Notes: a model not told the origin generated them from the sequence alone. A stretch of DNA of 44,814 nucleotides from Candidatus Cloacimonadota bacterium (GCA_019454875.1 JACFNL010000017.1:1-44814); one strand, 5' to 3'. Counted from the stretch's first letter, positions 26,001 through 36,700 are shown. Program-made: numbers and translations.

Positions 26001-27068
26001 TTATTGTCCCTCCACCCAAACAGCCAGATTATCCGAAAATACAAATCCCCCATGCCGCAGGCGCATATCAAACAGTACGGTTTTGGCACCGGATAACTCG
26101 GTACGACCAGTCACCCTGCGCAATCCTGGCTGCCCATTGCTCCCTAATGCCATACAATAGGATCCAACCGCGACCTGTTCGGCCTTGACTGCCCGAAAAA
26201 CTCTCTGTGCCGCATAGGTTCTCATCATGATTTCCATTCTTCGATCAGAAAATACTTCATCCAGCCAGGCAATAGCCTGATTGGAATCCAAAAAGTGTTC
26301 CCGCACCATAAGCAGATCCTTGTTTATGATGGTAACCCGATTCAAGAGCCTGTCCTGGGGTAGATTACCTGCATACAAAAAAAGCCTGGCTCCCTTGATC
26401 TGATTTCTATCAGGGTAATCACGAACTATAAAACCAAAAACAGGATCATCAAAATTCAGCTCGGTGATGGCTACCATGTCAGGATTATTGCCTAAATGAA
26501 ACAGCTCATCCAGTTTGGGTCTTAAGGCCAGGGTATTTAATTCACCCATAAGTCTGTTGTAAAGATCCACACTACCATCTTTCTGGCCTAACTGCCTCGA
26601 CTCAAGAACCGGGAGTCCATACCGTAAAGAAAGTGTATTCTGATAAAGCCAGGCATCATCCCGGAGGGCAAAAGCCTGTAAAAACCAGAGCTTTTGAAAC
26701 CCCCAGCTGCGATACAAAGTCTTTGTGACACAAAGTGGCGATTCTGCCAGGGGTTTAGGTAATCCTTCCAGCAAGGCCAGACCATATCCAAAGTCCGAAC
26801 ACTGCATCAAGGCCACAATATAATCCTGCCTGTCCACGGACCACTGGTTCAATATCCGCAACTGAGGATGCAGGTTAACTGGTTGGCTGTCGCCATCAAG
26901 CAGCAAGGATATTATAGGGCTTCTGAAATCCACGGAACTGATAGACTGAATCTCCTCTGTGCTGTACAAATGAGTGTGATCCACCACCTGCACAGGCTGT
27001 CCCTTACGGCATTCCTCCACAGGCATAAGCCGCTGGGGTGTCAGTATCTTGCTGCCCCTGATAATCAT
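26001..27068 (-). CDS. Unknown protein with Hint-fold-like ends and no Cys nucleophile
   Basis: 355 codons with GAGGAGATATT well placed before the ATG. I know no family. The first 80 residues look like intein/hedgehog (Hint) blocks: IIRGSKILTPQRLMPVEECR parallels the 'C-x-x-x-G-T-x-V-x-T ... P-I-E-x-L' of block A, and GDSQPVNLHPQLRIL parallels 'G-x-x-x-x-T-x-x-H-P-x-x' of block B. The C-terminus TVLFDMRLRHGGFVFSDNLA then WVEGQ parallels the closing 'V-Y-x-L-x-V-x-x-H-x-F-x-A-x-x-x-x-V-H-N'. Where Hint proteins have the catalytic Cys1, this one has Met1, and the final His-Asn is absent (WVEG). Between the ends (about 90-310) is a large insert, LALLEGLPKPLAESPLCV and following, of unknown fold. 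It sits between mnmA and galU in one operon. The Hint reading is inference from short motifs. Confidence 0.45.
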   Translation of the reverse strand: MIIRGSKILTPQRLMPVEECRKGQPVQVVDHTHLYSTEEIQSISSVDFRSPIISLLLDGDSQPVNLHPQLRILNQWSVDRQDYIVALMQCSDFGYGLALLEGLPKPLAESPLCVTKTLYRSWGFQKLWFLQAFALRDDAWLYQNTLSLRYGLPVLESRQLGQKDGSVDLYNRLMGELNTLALRPKLDELFHLGNNPDMVAITELNFDDPVFGFIVRDYPDRNQIKGARLFLYAGNLPQDRLLNRVTIINKDLLMVREHFLDSNQAIAWLDEVFSDRRMEIMMRTYAAQRVFRAVKAEQVAVGSYCMALGSNGQPGLRRVTGRTELSGAKTVLFDMRLRHGGFVFSDNLAVWVEGQ

Positions 27069-27077
27069 AATATCTCC

Positions 27078-28142
27078 TCAATAAGCCTTGTTTATAATTC
27101 CGCCAGCCAGAATCCTGTCTCCATCATAAAGGACGGCGGACTGACCTGGGGCCACGGCCTCCTGTGGCGAAAAAAAGACAACCCGCATCCTCTCGCCCAT
27201 AGGCTCACAACGAGCGGTCACCGGTTTGTGGTGATACCGGATTTTTACTAGAGCCTCAAATGGTTCTGTCTGCGGCGCCAGTCCCATCCAGTTCAGATCG
27301 CGAATTTCCATCTGCCAGCGCAGAAGATCTTCTCTTTGTCCAATGGTCACAGTATTTTTGTCAGGATCAATGTTTGTCACAAAGGTCTTTTCAGGAAACG
27401 ATACTCCAAGACCCTTTCTCTGTCCGATCGTATAAAGGGCAATACCTTCATGACGACCTACAACCGAACCTTTGACATCAAGCATATCGCCCGGGGCCAT
27501 TTTTTCTCTGGCCTGACCCTTTAAATAATCCTTGTAGCTGTCTGTTACAAAACAGATCCCTACACTGTCAGGTTTTGCAGCAACTCTTAAAAAACCCTGC
27601 TCCCGGGCAATTTCCCTGATTCGGTCTTTGGTGTAACCCCCGATGGGTAACAGGGTCTTTTTTAACTGTTCCTGGGTGAGATTGTATAATACATAGGACT
27701 GATCCTTGTGTTCGTCTTTGCCACGGGTAACATAGAGCCTGCCGTCTGACTCAGCCATCAGGGCATAATGACCTGTTGCTACAAAATCACAACCAAATTC
27801 CTCAGCTTTTTGCAGTAAATAACCAAATTTGAGTTTGTAATTGCAGACAATACAGGGATTCGGTGTACGGCCCTTAAAATACTCAGACTGGAAGTTTTCA
27901 ATTACAGTTTCCCTAAAGACCTGCTCCATATCAAGGGCAACATAAGGAATATCAAGCTGGGCGGCTACGCGGGCAGCATCATCGACCGCATCAACCCCGC
28001 AGCAGGATTTTTCCCCGGCCTTATGGTCCCTGGCCCATGTCTTCATGGTTATTCCAATGACCTCATAACCCATTTCCTGTAAAACCCATGCCGCAACCGA
28101 GGAATCAACCCCCCCACTCATGGCACATAAAACCCTTTTCAC
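27078..28142 (-). CDS. mnmA: tRNA-specific 2-thiouridylase
   Basis: 354 codons from a GTG start (28142-28140) that lies three bases after the upstream stop. It adds sulfur to U34 of tRNAs for Lys, Glu and Gln, using ATP. The PP-loop is AMSGGVDSSVAA (7-18). The first catalytic Cys is Cys97 in GRTPNPCIVCN and the second Cys197 in PDSVGICFV, and GKDEHKDQSYVLYNL is the conserved tRNA-contact region. It follows a cysteine desulfurase gene, the sulfur source for MnmA. The window also contains two genes for tRNA-Lys(UUU), one of its substrates. Confidence 0.95.
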   Translation of the reverse strand: MKRVLCAMSGGVDSSVAAWVLQEMGYEVIGITMKTWARDHKAGEKSCCGVDAVDDAARVAAQLDIPYVALDMEQVFRETVIENFQSEYFKGRTPNPCIVCNYKLKFGYLLQKAEEFGCDFVATGHYALMAESDGRLYVTRGKDEHKDQSYVLYNLTQEQLKKTLLPIGGYTKDRIREIAREQGFLRVAAKPDSVGICFVTDSYKDYLKGQAREKMAPGDMLDVKGSVVGRHEGIALYTIGQRKGLGVSFPEKTFVTNIDPDKNTVTIGQREDLLRWQMEIRDLNWMGLAPQTEPFEALVKIRYHHKPVTARCEPMGERMRVVFFSPQEAVAPGQSAVLYDGDRILAGGIINKAY

Positions 28143-28145
28143 GAA

Positions 28146-29246
28146 TCACCCCAACCCTAAAATATTTCTGAGACTATGCAAAAGTGAATCCACTTCCGAG
28201 GCTTCATTATAACAGCCAAAACTGATCCTTAGTGTGGATTTTGCATCAGCCTCACTCAATCCCGATGCGATAAGAACTGGGGATGGCTTGACTGAACCGG
28301 AAGAACAGGCAGCACCCATGGAGACAAAATGCCCGGCCATATCAAGCTGCAACACTAAAGACTGTCCATCAAACCCAAAAAAAGTAACACTACTGGTATT
28401 ACCAACCCGCTTACTGCCACCATTGATTTGAAAATATCCACTGCCAAGAGCATAAAGCCCGGATTCAAACCGATCCCGAAGTTCTGAAACAGATGGACTC
28501 AGAACAGACCTTTCTTTTAATGCTGCGGCAAAAGACAAAATTCCCAGGCTGTTTTCTGTACCTGGCCTGATGCCTTTTTCCTGCTCCCCACCTAAAAATA
28601 CAGGCTCTGGTTTAAGCCCAGTTCTTAAAAACAGGGCCCCTGTCCCTTTTAATCCCCCGATTTTATGGGCGCTCAGGGATGCGGCATCCACCAATGACAA
28701 ATCAAGCTCCATTTTCCCAAGTGCCTGAACAGCATCTGTATGCAAAAGCACTTTAGCTTCACGACAAAGGGAGCTTATAGAATGAAGATCCGTAATGGCT
28801 CCGGTTTCATTGTTGGCCTGCATCAGGGAAACCAGAGAAGCTTTATGAATATGCTTTTTCAAAACATCTGCTGTCACCACTCCGTTACAGTCCACCGGGA
28901 GAAGCTGAATCTGAAAGCCCCGACTTTTTAACTTGTTCAAAGCACCAAGAAGACAGGGATGTTCAGTTGGGCTGGAAAGAATCAGTGAACCGGGAGCAAG
29001 GCAGGACGAAAGCCCCTGTAAAGCCAGATGATTGCTCTCTGTGCCACCACTGGTAAAAAAAATCTCCTTATGAAGTACTCCAAGACATGCCGCGATTGTT
29101 TCTCTTGCCTCCTCGATCTTGCCTCTTACCCTCTGCCCTGGCCTGTGCCTAGATGAAGGATTTTGCCAATAGGCTGCCCATCCAGGCAGTTCTGCCAGGA
29201 TTTTTTGAGATACGGGGTGAGTTGCATTGTAGTCAAAGTAAGCCAA
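28146..29246 (-). CDS. Cysteine desulfurase (IscS/NifS family)
   Basis: 366 codons, beginning with TTG at 29246-29244, followed by AYFDYNATHPV, the normal N-terminus of the family. PLP is bound by Lys195 in LSAHKIGGLKGTGAL; His96 in PTEHPCLL and FFTSGGTESNHLAL also match. The sulfur-accepting Cys314 sits in the short loop GAACSSGSVKPSPVL, which is the class I (IscS/NifS-like) position. No IscU or other Fe-S scaffold is adjacent; the next gene is mnmA, three bases away. The most direct job is supplying sulfur for tRNA thiolation, as with MnmA-dedicated desulfurases of some bacteria, though a general role is possible. No good ribosome binding site precedes the TTG. Confidence 0.85.
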   Translation of the reverse strand: MAYFDYNATHPVSQKILAELPGWAAYWQNPSSRHRPGQRVRGKIEEARETIAACLGVLHKEIFFTSGGTESNHLALQGLSSCLAPGSLILSSPTEHPCLLGALNKLKSRGFQIQLLPVDCNGVVTADVLKKHIHKASLVSLMQANNETGAITDLHSISSLCREAKVLLHTDAVQALGKMELDLSLVDAASLSAHKIGGLKGTGALFLRTGLKPEPVFLGGEQEKGIRPGTENSLGILSFAAALKERSVLSPSVSELRDRFESGLYALGSGYFQINGGSKRVGNTSSVTFFGFDGQSLVLQLDMAGHFVSMGAACSSGSVKPSPVLIASGLSEADAKSTLRISFGCYNEASEVDSLLHSLRNILGLG

Positions 29247-29272
29247 GAGAATTAGAATATTATCATGAGGTA

Positions 29273-29301
29273 TTGCAATCTGCCACCAAAGGAGTTAGAA
29301 T
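29273..29301 (+). promoter_or_regulatory. infC: Candidate promoter for infC-rpmI-rplT
   Basis: TTGCAA (29273-29278) is followed after 17 bases by TAGAAT (29296-29301), giving a start near 29308 and a leader of about 128 bases before infC. The -10 has five of six consensus bases and the -35 four of six. Confidence 0.5.
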
Positions 29302-29353
29302 CCCCCACTCGAAGCAGGTTAAGCCTCTCCTGACGGCATTGTGTCGTTCAGGG

Positions 29354-29371
29354 CTGTGAGATGATTCACAG
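29354..29371 (+). promoter_or_regulatory. Leader hairpin upstream of infC
   Basis: CTGTGA-GATGAT-TCACAG forms a perfect six-pair stem with a six-base loop. It sits in the infC leader, ahead of the terminator hairpin, where an RNA structure controlling the operon would be expected. No pseudoknot with L20-binding features could be confirmed by eye. Confidence 0.4.
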
Positions 29372-29394
29372 GGATACACCAGGTTTATTGCAAG

Positions 29395-29418
29395 TCTGCT
29401 TTCGAGCAGATTTTTTTT
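29395..29418 (+). terminator. Intrinsic-terminator-type attenuator in the infC leader
   Basis: TCTGCT-TTCG-AGCAGA is a perfect six-pair stem closed by a stable TTCG tetraloop, followed directly by eight T (29411-29418). It lies only six bases before the infC ribosome binding site CGGAGG (29424-29429), so it must be read through or prevented for the operon to be expressed. That is the arrangement of a transcription attenuator, as in the L20-controlled infC operon of Bacillus. Confidence 0.65.
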
Positions 29419-29435
29419 ATTTTCGGAGGTTTGTC

Positions 29436-30017
29436 ATAAAGAAGCCAGCCCGGCCCTCATTGCGAGGAGCCCCACCGCAGACCAAAACGCGCATCAATCA
29501 CATGATTCGTGTTCCCGTACTCCGTGTTATAGGAGCAGAGGGAGAACAGCTTGGAATTATCAGCCTGGACGAAGCCTTGCGGCAAGCCAGGGAAGCCGAA
29601 CTGGATTTAGTAGAAGTCGCACCTATGGCCGACCCGCCTGTGGCCAAGATTATGGATTTTGGCAAGTTCAAGTATCAGCAGGAAAAAAAGGCCAAGGAGT
29701 CCAAGAAAAAGACGCACTCTCTGTCCATCAAAGAAATTAAACTGAGACCCAAAATTGGTCAGAATGATCTTGATGTGAAGCGCAAGCAGGCCACCGAATT
29801 TCTTGGTGAAGGCAACAAGGTGAAAGTGACAATGCAGTTTCGCGGCAGAGAAATGGCCTACACGGAACTTGGAAAAAAAGTACTGGACCAGCTGCTTCTG
29901 GATTTGAAAGACATTGCCATTCCGGACATGGAAGCAAAGCTGGAAGGAAAATCAATGGGGTTAATGCTTTCTCCCAAGAAAACCAGCAAACCCGCAGAAG
30001 AAAAAAGTGAGGATTAG
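29436..30017 (+). CDS. infC: Translation initiation factor IF-3, apparent AUA start
   Basis: 193 codons if initiation is at ATA 29436, which is six bases after the excellent site CGGAGG. No ATG, GTG or TTG lies at a useful distance: the frame's ATG at 29361 sits before the leader terminator, and the ATG at 29508 would cut off conserved residues. IF-3 genes are known to use rare starts such as AUU (Escherichia coli) or AUC (Myxococcus), through which IF-3 regulates itself, and AUA would serve the same purpose. The protein shows the IF-3 N-domain VIGAEGEQLGIISLDEALRQ and LDLVEVAPMADPPVAKIMDF, the linker KYQQEKKAKESKKKT, and the C-domain IKEIKLRPKIGQNDLDVKRK with VTMQFRGREMAY. It stops with TAG, in frame with the rpmI ATG four bases on. 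Confidence 0.85.
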   Translation: MKKPARPSLRGAPPQTKTRINHMIRVPVLRVIGAEGEQLGIISLDEALRQAREAELDLVEVAPMADPPVAKIMDFGKFKYQQEKKAKESKKKTHSLSIKEIKLRPKIGQNDLDVKRKQATEFLGEGNKVKVTMQFRGREMAYTELGKKVLDQLLLDLKDIAIPDMEAKLEGKSMGLMLSPKKTSKPAEEKSED

Positions 30018-30020
30018 AAT

Positions 30021-30221
30021 ATGCCTAAAATGAAAACAAAAAGTGCCGCTAAAAAGCGATTTGTCGCTCTGAAATCTGGCAAGTTCAAGCGAGCCAAAGC
30101 CAATCGCCGTCACAACCTGACACAGAAAGGGACAACCCGCAAGCGGAATCTGGGTCTGGCTGATTATGTGAATGCATCTCAGGAATACAAGGTTCGCCGT
30201 ATGCTCCCTTATGGAGCCTAG
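30021..30221 (+). CDS. rpmI: Ribosomal protein bL35
   Basis: 66 codons, the normal length. It is a highly basic protein starting PKMKTKSAAKKRFVALKSGK and containing KANRRHNLTQKGTTRKRNL, which are the conserved bL35 sequences. It lies three bases after infC, in the usual infC-rpmI-rplT order, and ends with TAG. Large-subunit protein, synthesised with IF-3 and bL20. Confidence 0.97.
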   Translation: MPKMKTKSAAKKRFVALKSGKFKRAKANRRHNLTQKGTTRKRNLGLADYVNASQEYKVRRMLPYGA

Positions 30222-30239
30222 TCGTAAAGGAGAAATGTC

Positions 30240-30590
30240 ATGAGACCAAATAATGGACCTGCCAGTAGAGCCAGAAAAAAAACAATGCTGAAGAGGGTTA
30301 AGGGCTTCAAAGGCAGTCGCAGTAAACTGTTTCGCCGTGCCAGTGAAGCGTTCATGCGTGCTGGCCGCAAGGCTTACCGTGGTCGCCGCCTGAAAAAGCG
30401 CAATTTCCGCAGTCTGTGGATTGCCCGTATCAATGCAGCTGTTCGTGATTACGGATTAAGCTACAGCCGCTTTATGCACGGCTTAAAAATTGCTAACATC
30501 GGACTGGATCGTAAGGTTCTGTCTGAAATGGCTGTAAACAACAAGGCAGAATTTGCCAAGCTAGTGGAAATGGTGCGTAAAGCAGCCTGA
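30240..30590 (+). CDS. rplT: Ribosomal protein bL20
   Basis: 116 codons, against 118 in Escherichia coli. The 23S rRNA-binding N-terminus shows KKTMLKRVKGFKGSRSKLFR and AGRKAYRGRRLKKRNFRSLW; the C-terminal globular part has ARINAAVRDYGLSYSRFMHG and LDRKVLSEMAVNNKAEFAKL. AAAGGAG precedes the ATG. It assembles early on the 50S subunit and in several bacteria is the autogenous repressor of this operon. The terminator after it closes the operon. Confidence 0.97.
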   Translation: MRPNNGPASRARKKTMLKRVKGFKGSRSKLFRRASEAFMRAGRKAYRGRRLKKRNFRSLWIARINAAVRDYGLSYSRFMHGLKIANIGLDRKVLSEMAVNNKAEFAKLVEMVRKAA

Positions 30591-30610
30591 TTTTACCAGC
30601 ATCTATAAAA

Positions 30611-30645
30611 AGGGCCACCAGGAGTTTTTCTGGTGGCCCTTTTTG
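30611..30645 (+). terminator. Rho-independent terminator of infC-rpmI-rplT
   Basis: AGGGCCACCAG (30611-30621) and CTGGTGGCCCT (30630-30640) pair perfectly over 11 bases around an eight-base loop GAGTTTTT, followed by a T run. A run of A before the stem would let it work in the other direction as well. The preceding operon ends at 30590. Confidence 0.95.
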
Positions 30646-30672
30646 TTTGGTCTAAAACTTCCTGGTTTTACC

Positions 30673-30688
30673 TGTACTGTCCGGTACA
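30673..30688. promoter_or_regulatory. Short palindrome upstream of the giant gene
   Basis: TGTAC-TGTCCG-GTACA has perfect five-base arms around a six-base spacer, 50 bases before the likely start of the giant gene and after the rplT terminator. It could be an operator, but no partner regulator is nearby and no good -35/-10 pair could be placed around it. Confidence 0.25.
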
Positions 30689-30738
30689 AAAGAAGTATAT
30701 GGAATCCGCTGGCCCAGTCTTTGCAGAAACAAAACGAG

Positions 30739-33700
30739 ATGCAAATAAAACACATTCTGTTGTTAGGCCTGGTATGGGCATTTTTTGGGGTAACTGCGCC
30801 TGTGTGGGCCGACAGGCCCCCTCTATCCGGCAAGGCTTTGACCTTTCAGGGATTTCTGGTCAATGCCAATGGTGTTCCCTATGGTACAACTGAGCCAGAA
30901 GTTTTTTATATGCGTTTTTCGATTACCTCCTCGGAAGGTGGGGGCAGTCTCTTGTGGCAGTCCCTGCCAAAGCAGGTTGAAGTCCGGGAAGGTCTTTTCT
31001 CAGTCCGTTTAGGGCAGTTCACAGCAGATGAACAGCCTATTGATGAATCCATTTTTACCGGAAATGACGCTGGTCCAGCCCGAAGACACCTGATGATGGA
31101 AGTTTCCACAGGCGGAACAGATGGTCCCTGGTTTGGATTTTTCCGCAAGGATTTAAATCCATCCCTCAACGATGAAACCAAGGTGGAATCGCATATCCCG
31201 ATCCCTGCCATGCCTTTTACTGTCTCTGCCCTGAGGATTCAGGGCCCTGATATCAAGGAAGGCAGTCTCAGAATCGTGGCCAATCCCGAAGACTTAAGCG
31301 GGACACAGCCTGATCTGTTTTTGCAGACGGCACAACCCCTGCATGGCATTAGTATCTTTCAGAATGAAAACATTGGCATGGTCATCATCAACCCGGCCAC
31401 TACAGCCTCCCTGCATCCTATGGCCCTAAAACTTATGGGGAAATCTTCTGTTCAGGGTGGGTTATATCTTGATGGCAATGAGTCTTCCATAACAATCAAG
31501 GGCGATTTAAAAAATACGGCTGTAGAGGCAGGAAAACTGTATCTGTCCCAATCTACACCAGATGCCAACAGTCTGCCGGCAATTGAGACCGGAAAGATTC
31601 ATGCCGCAGCCTATGAAAGTCCAGTCAGCCGTGATTACGGAATCAATCTTACCGGTACAACCACCCTCAGGGAATTAATCATTCAGGATACTCGCAGACA
31701 GGGCCAATCCAATCTTAACATTCAGTCATCCAACCGGGCTGTGATACGAATCGACAATGGTGACTTTACCCTGTCTCCTAGTTCCATCCTCAATGTGTCC
31801 TCATTAAACTTTGGTGAGCAGTTGATCCGTATGGGCGCAGGTTCCAAAGGAATTGAGGCCATGGGCTTTTATGACAGGGAACAGTTAAGCCCAAGTAGCA
31901 GCTGGCCCTATCAGATGATTCCACACGGTCTCAGTATTATGAACACACTGACACTTGGTGGGCAATACGCTCTGGATTACAGCTATCTTAGAATTTTGAT
32001 CGGGCAAACCGATGTGTTTGGCAATACCTCAAGAGCAGGTAATGCCTTGGTACCCGGAACCCTGGACCAGCCTTTGCATCGCCACGATCTTCGGGCCGGC
32101 TCGGATCCCGATGCCCTGGTTGATAAACTGAATGAAGCCACAGATCCCAGAATCATTCGCAGAAGGATCAGTGATGAGGTCGCCTGGCTTTACGAACCCA
32201 ACAATTTCCTGCACGACAACTACTTCAATTTTACAGATGGACTAGGTACTCCTGGCCTTTTGACCGCCGGTGGACTGACAGCAAGATTTGAAACCTTAAA
32301 TACATTTTTGCGTTCGGATTTTTCAGGCATGTACCTTGGGGCAAAGGCATCGGGAATCAAGGACTTCTATTTCTATGAATGTTCTGATATGAACAATTGT
32401 CCCCACCCTGCTGCCTCGGTTCCATACCTTGATTTACGCTTCAATCAGGCCAATTTCAGTGAACATGTAACTGTGGAGGGAATGGCTGACATTCTGGGTG
32501 ATTTTTATCTGAATAGCACATATGACGCACCAACCTTCACAAACCATCTGATTTACGGAATCAATCCAGCCCTTTTTACGGATACCAATCCTATGATGCA
32601 TGCTGCCTTAGGCACAATCAACATTGCCCAAAGCCTGGTACTGAATCTCGCTCCAGTACTGAATTCGAGACTGGATATAGGGGACATTTTAATTGCCGAT
32701 CGATTGCTTGACAGCCGAAATCCCACTCAATACCACCTTGATCCCAATATGACCTCAAGGATTTTCTCTCTGGTTGTGGATCAGAATGTCAAAGTCAATC
32801 AAAGTCTGGAAGGCTGGTTTCTAAACTCTGTTCCCCGTATCAATGTTTTTGATTCTGCCCAGTTCAGTGGGGTTGTGACTGCCAGTATCTTTAAGGATGT
32901 GGTGAATCCTAGTGTATTTTTTATTGATCCTGATGGCAGTATTGATAAAACCTCCTTGCGTCGCCTGACCCTTACAAGTGATCTGTACCTTGAGCAGCAA
33001 GCCTCCGTTGGTGGAGACTTTTTATCTACGGCAGATCTGAATTCACAAATGGATCTGATTATTCAGACCGGGGGATTTGTCAGTGATAGAGACATTTACC
33101 TGAATCGTTTTCGTGACTCCAATAACCTGGCCTTTTTTACAGACCTAAACAACCAGACCATCCTTAGCAGTCTGGAAAACATTGGGTCTGTGACAGGCCA
33201 GAGTCTTGATTCCTATGGCAGTACCAACCTTTTATCCATGGCCAGCAATTTACAGAGTCAGACTCTGATGGGCATGGGAACCATGTCAGCCATCCGTTTT
33301 GTGGATTTGGATGATTCCCTGTTTTACATGGATGCCAACTCAGCATCAAGAGTGCAAAGTATGGTGGTTCATGTGTTCTCTGGGGCTGATGCTATCGTAA
33401 GAACCTCTGCCTATTTTCTGATGCCTACCACTGTTTCGGGAAATGTCACCATCTCACAAACCCTGTCTTTGGGTGCAGATATCATACAGTCCGGATCCAT
33501 AATGGTTACTAATGCCTCAACCATTGAATTTCGCGTTTTAGGTTCCGGGGATATTGTGGCTGCCCGCAGGTTGGAGCTTACCTCAGGGTTTCTTGCCAGT
33601 AGCCCCGATGCCGTTTTTGTGATTAGGGATGGACTAAACCAGTATTCCACCACCGATTCCAACTATCTTTCCCATAGCATTTTTCATAATGATGTATATT

Positions 33701-36700
33701 TTTTGCAAACCTCTTTGGCCCTGGGTTCCTCAAGAGAGGCTGTACTTACCTCGGAAGGCCGTTTCATAACCGAAGGCCGGGTTCGTTCCGGTTCTGAGCT
33801 AAGAGTAGGATGGAATGGTCTGGAATCCAGCCTGTTTACCAGTAACGCAGTTTTATTTTTAAACTCAAATCAAAACTCCCTGGTTCTGAGTAATGAACAG
33901 AGTCTGAATCATTTGAATCTGGATGCCCGTGATATCAGGGTCAGCCGTGTGTTAACAGGAACCAATGATCTGTATACACCAATTGCCTATTCCGATTCAT
34001 CACAATTCTATCTGGATCCCGGCTCCGTCAGTAGCATCCAAAGTCTTACGGTAAGCTCCAGGGGTTCCACGGGCGGATATCTAATCCTCTCCGCCCCTCT
34101 ACATTTTGTCCGTATGCAGGATCGGGACAATATGACTCTGGCCCTGGATCCCAGTGCTGCTACGACAGTTACCAGCCTGATTTTTCGTAGTGCCTCTCTG
34201 GACTCCATACTGACACAGAGTGCCACACAGGATGAAACCGTCTTTCGTATTCGTGACGATGCTGGCAACCGGATATTTGAACTCGATAATCAATTGTTCT
34301 GGTTAGGAGCTGATGGACATATGCATACATCGGGCTCCTTGCGAAGTGATGGTCTGGCCCTTATAAAATCTGATGCCGGTTTGATTTTCTCCACTGCTAC
34401 AGACTCAATTTATCTCACTTCTCAGGTTCTTTATCTTCTGGCTGGTAAAAATGGTCAATATGCCGACAGTCTGCATCAACATTCCGAGTTTTATGGGATC
34501 CCCCTCACCTCCTTTATGCGCCGCGACATAAACAATCTGATTTCCGGAAAACAGACCCTGACTGCTAGTGGTCTGGGTCTTTACCTGCAACCGGAAACAG
34601 TAAATTCAAATCTTTTGTTTAGACAGCTTAATGTAGCCTCGGATACCACTCTGTCCATGTTTGCCGATGGTCAAATCAGTGCTTCCGTTCTTGAAGGAGA
34701 TGGAAAGCTGCTCACAGGCATCTCAGGCACTGCCATTCGAATCAACAGTATTAGCAATGAGGATTTGGCCACCAATACCATTGGCAGTGCCAAGATTGCG
34801 GACAATGCGATCTCCGGGGATCGCTTAAAGTCATTCACCCTGTCTGAGACCCATATGATTCCTTCTACAATTACTAGCAGGGAAATCGCCATGGATGCCA
34901 TCCTGTCCAGGCATTTTATAAGTCAGTCCCTTCTGGAACCCAACTTTGCAACCGGAGCAATTCGAGGTTCCCATTTTGAAAAAGCCGTAATTGACAATAC
35001 CCTGATTGCAGGCAACACTTTAAATGATTCCCGGTTTGTAACCCAGGCTGTAACGGAAGGTCACATTCAAAATGACACCATCACATCTGCTCAGCTCGCC
35101 AATGATTCCATCCGTATTCAGCATCTGACCGACAACTCAATCAATTCTTCAGTAATTGTTTCAGAAAGTCTTATTGATGAAGATCTTGCTTTTGCTTCTA
35201 TTGGCTTGAGTGAAATTGCCTCGTTGTCCATTAACTCCTATATTGTCAGGGATCAGAACCTCATCAGAAGTAAAATTGCCGACAGTGCCATTGACTCCTC
35301 AAGAATCCTTTCGCGAACCCTTCTATCTGAAACCTTTGAGGACCAGTCCATCACCAGGGAAAAAATCCTCAGTCAAACAATTACCAGCCGTGAAATAGCT
35401 GATCTCAGTCTGACAAACGACAATTTCCAGAATCAGGCAATTACAACCAGTAAAATTGCTGATAGCGCAATTCGTAGCCGCCACATTACAGACAGTGCCA
35501 TTGAAACCAGCCAGATTCTTAATGATTCAATCCGTACCCGCAATTTTGTCTTAAACACAATTGGCAGTTCAGAAATTCTTAATCTGAGTCTGATGAATGA
35601 AGACTTTATTGATGATACCTTAAACCCCTCCCACATCCAGATTGAAAGTATTGAAGCCAGACATGTACGGACCAAGGCTGTCACCGCAGTTAAAATTACC
35701 CCTTCCGGGATTGATAACCGCTACTTTCAGCCTTATACATTTCAGGGTGACAGAATTCAGAATGGGGCCATTAATCAAAGCCATCTTCAGGCAAATTCTG
35801 TATTGCATCACCATATTGTCAGCCAGACCATTCAGGCCCAGGATGTTGCAAATTCTGTGGTTCACGGTGAAAAAATTCAGGATCTGGGTATCTTGCGTAC
35901 CAATTTACAAACCGAAGGGATTGGCCTGCATAATGTGGCACTGGATAACATTCTGGCCAGGCATTTTGTTGCTGGATCTCTTAGCAGTGTCCATATTCTG
36001 ACCGGTTCCATTACAACAGACAGAATTGCTGATCTTTCAATCAACAGTGACAAAATTATTGATCTGTCCCTGGCCTCCGATCTGTTTTCTGACAACTCTG
36101 CTATTGCCTCCAAATTTGCAGCGAACAGTATTGGTACAGTACAGGTTTCTGATGCGAGCCTGATAATTTCCAATTTTGCCCAGAATCTGGTTACTTCGGG
36201 AAAAATCAAGGATCTGTCTCTTGAGACTGCCAACTTCCTGGAACTTTCCATTCAGGGTGAGGATATTGCCAACAGGCAGCTTATTGGATCCCAGGTGTCC
36301 TCCCAGGCTGTTACAGAAATTAAAATTGCGACCCAGGTGTTTTTATCCCGTCACTTCAGCCCTCTGGTTTTAAGCCAATCCGACTATGCTCTGTCAACTT
36401 TTGTCAACAGTGCCTTTGCTGATGGCTCCATTGCCGGATACAATATTGAAACCTCAGAGATTGCTGCCAATGTAATTGAAAATGGCTCTATTCTGAGGCG
36501 GTCTCTGTCTGGAACCTTTGTCTCTACCCGAACTTTAGCCGCCCTTACCATATCCTCGGATGCAGTGATTCCTTTTGCATTGACTAGCCGTGTGATTGGG
36601 GATCATCAGCTTGTGAATTCAAATTTTGTCCCGGACTCAATTTCACGAAGAGCCCTAGGCACAGGAAGTATTGAGGGAGATTTGATCACAAGTTTTAGTG

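Noticed and set aside
26001..27068. An active intein or self-splicing protein
   Set aside because: The nucleophile position is Met1, the terminal His-Asn is missing, and there are no host-protein sequences on either side.
29361..29435. ATG at 29361 as the infC start
   Set aside because: It lies before the intrinsic terminator and the ribosome binding site, and it would add 25 residues unlike any IF-3.
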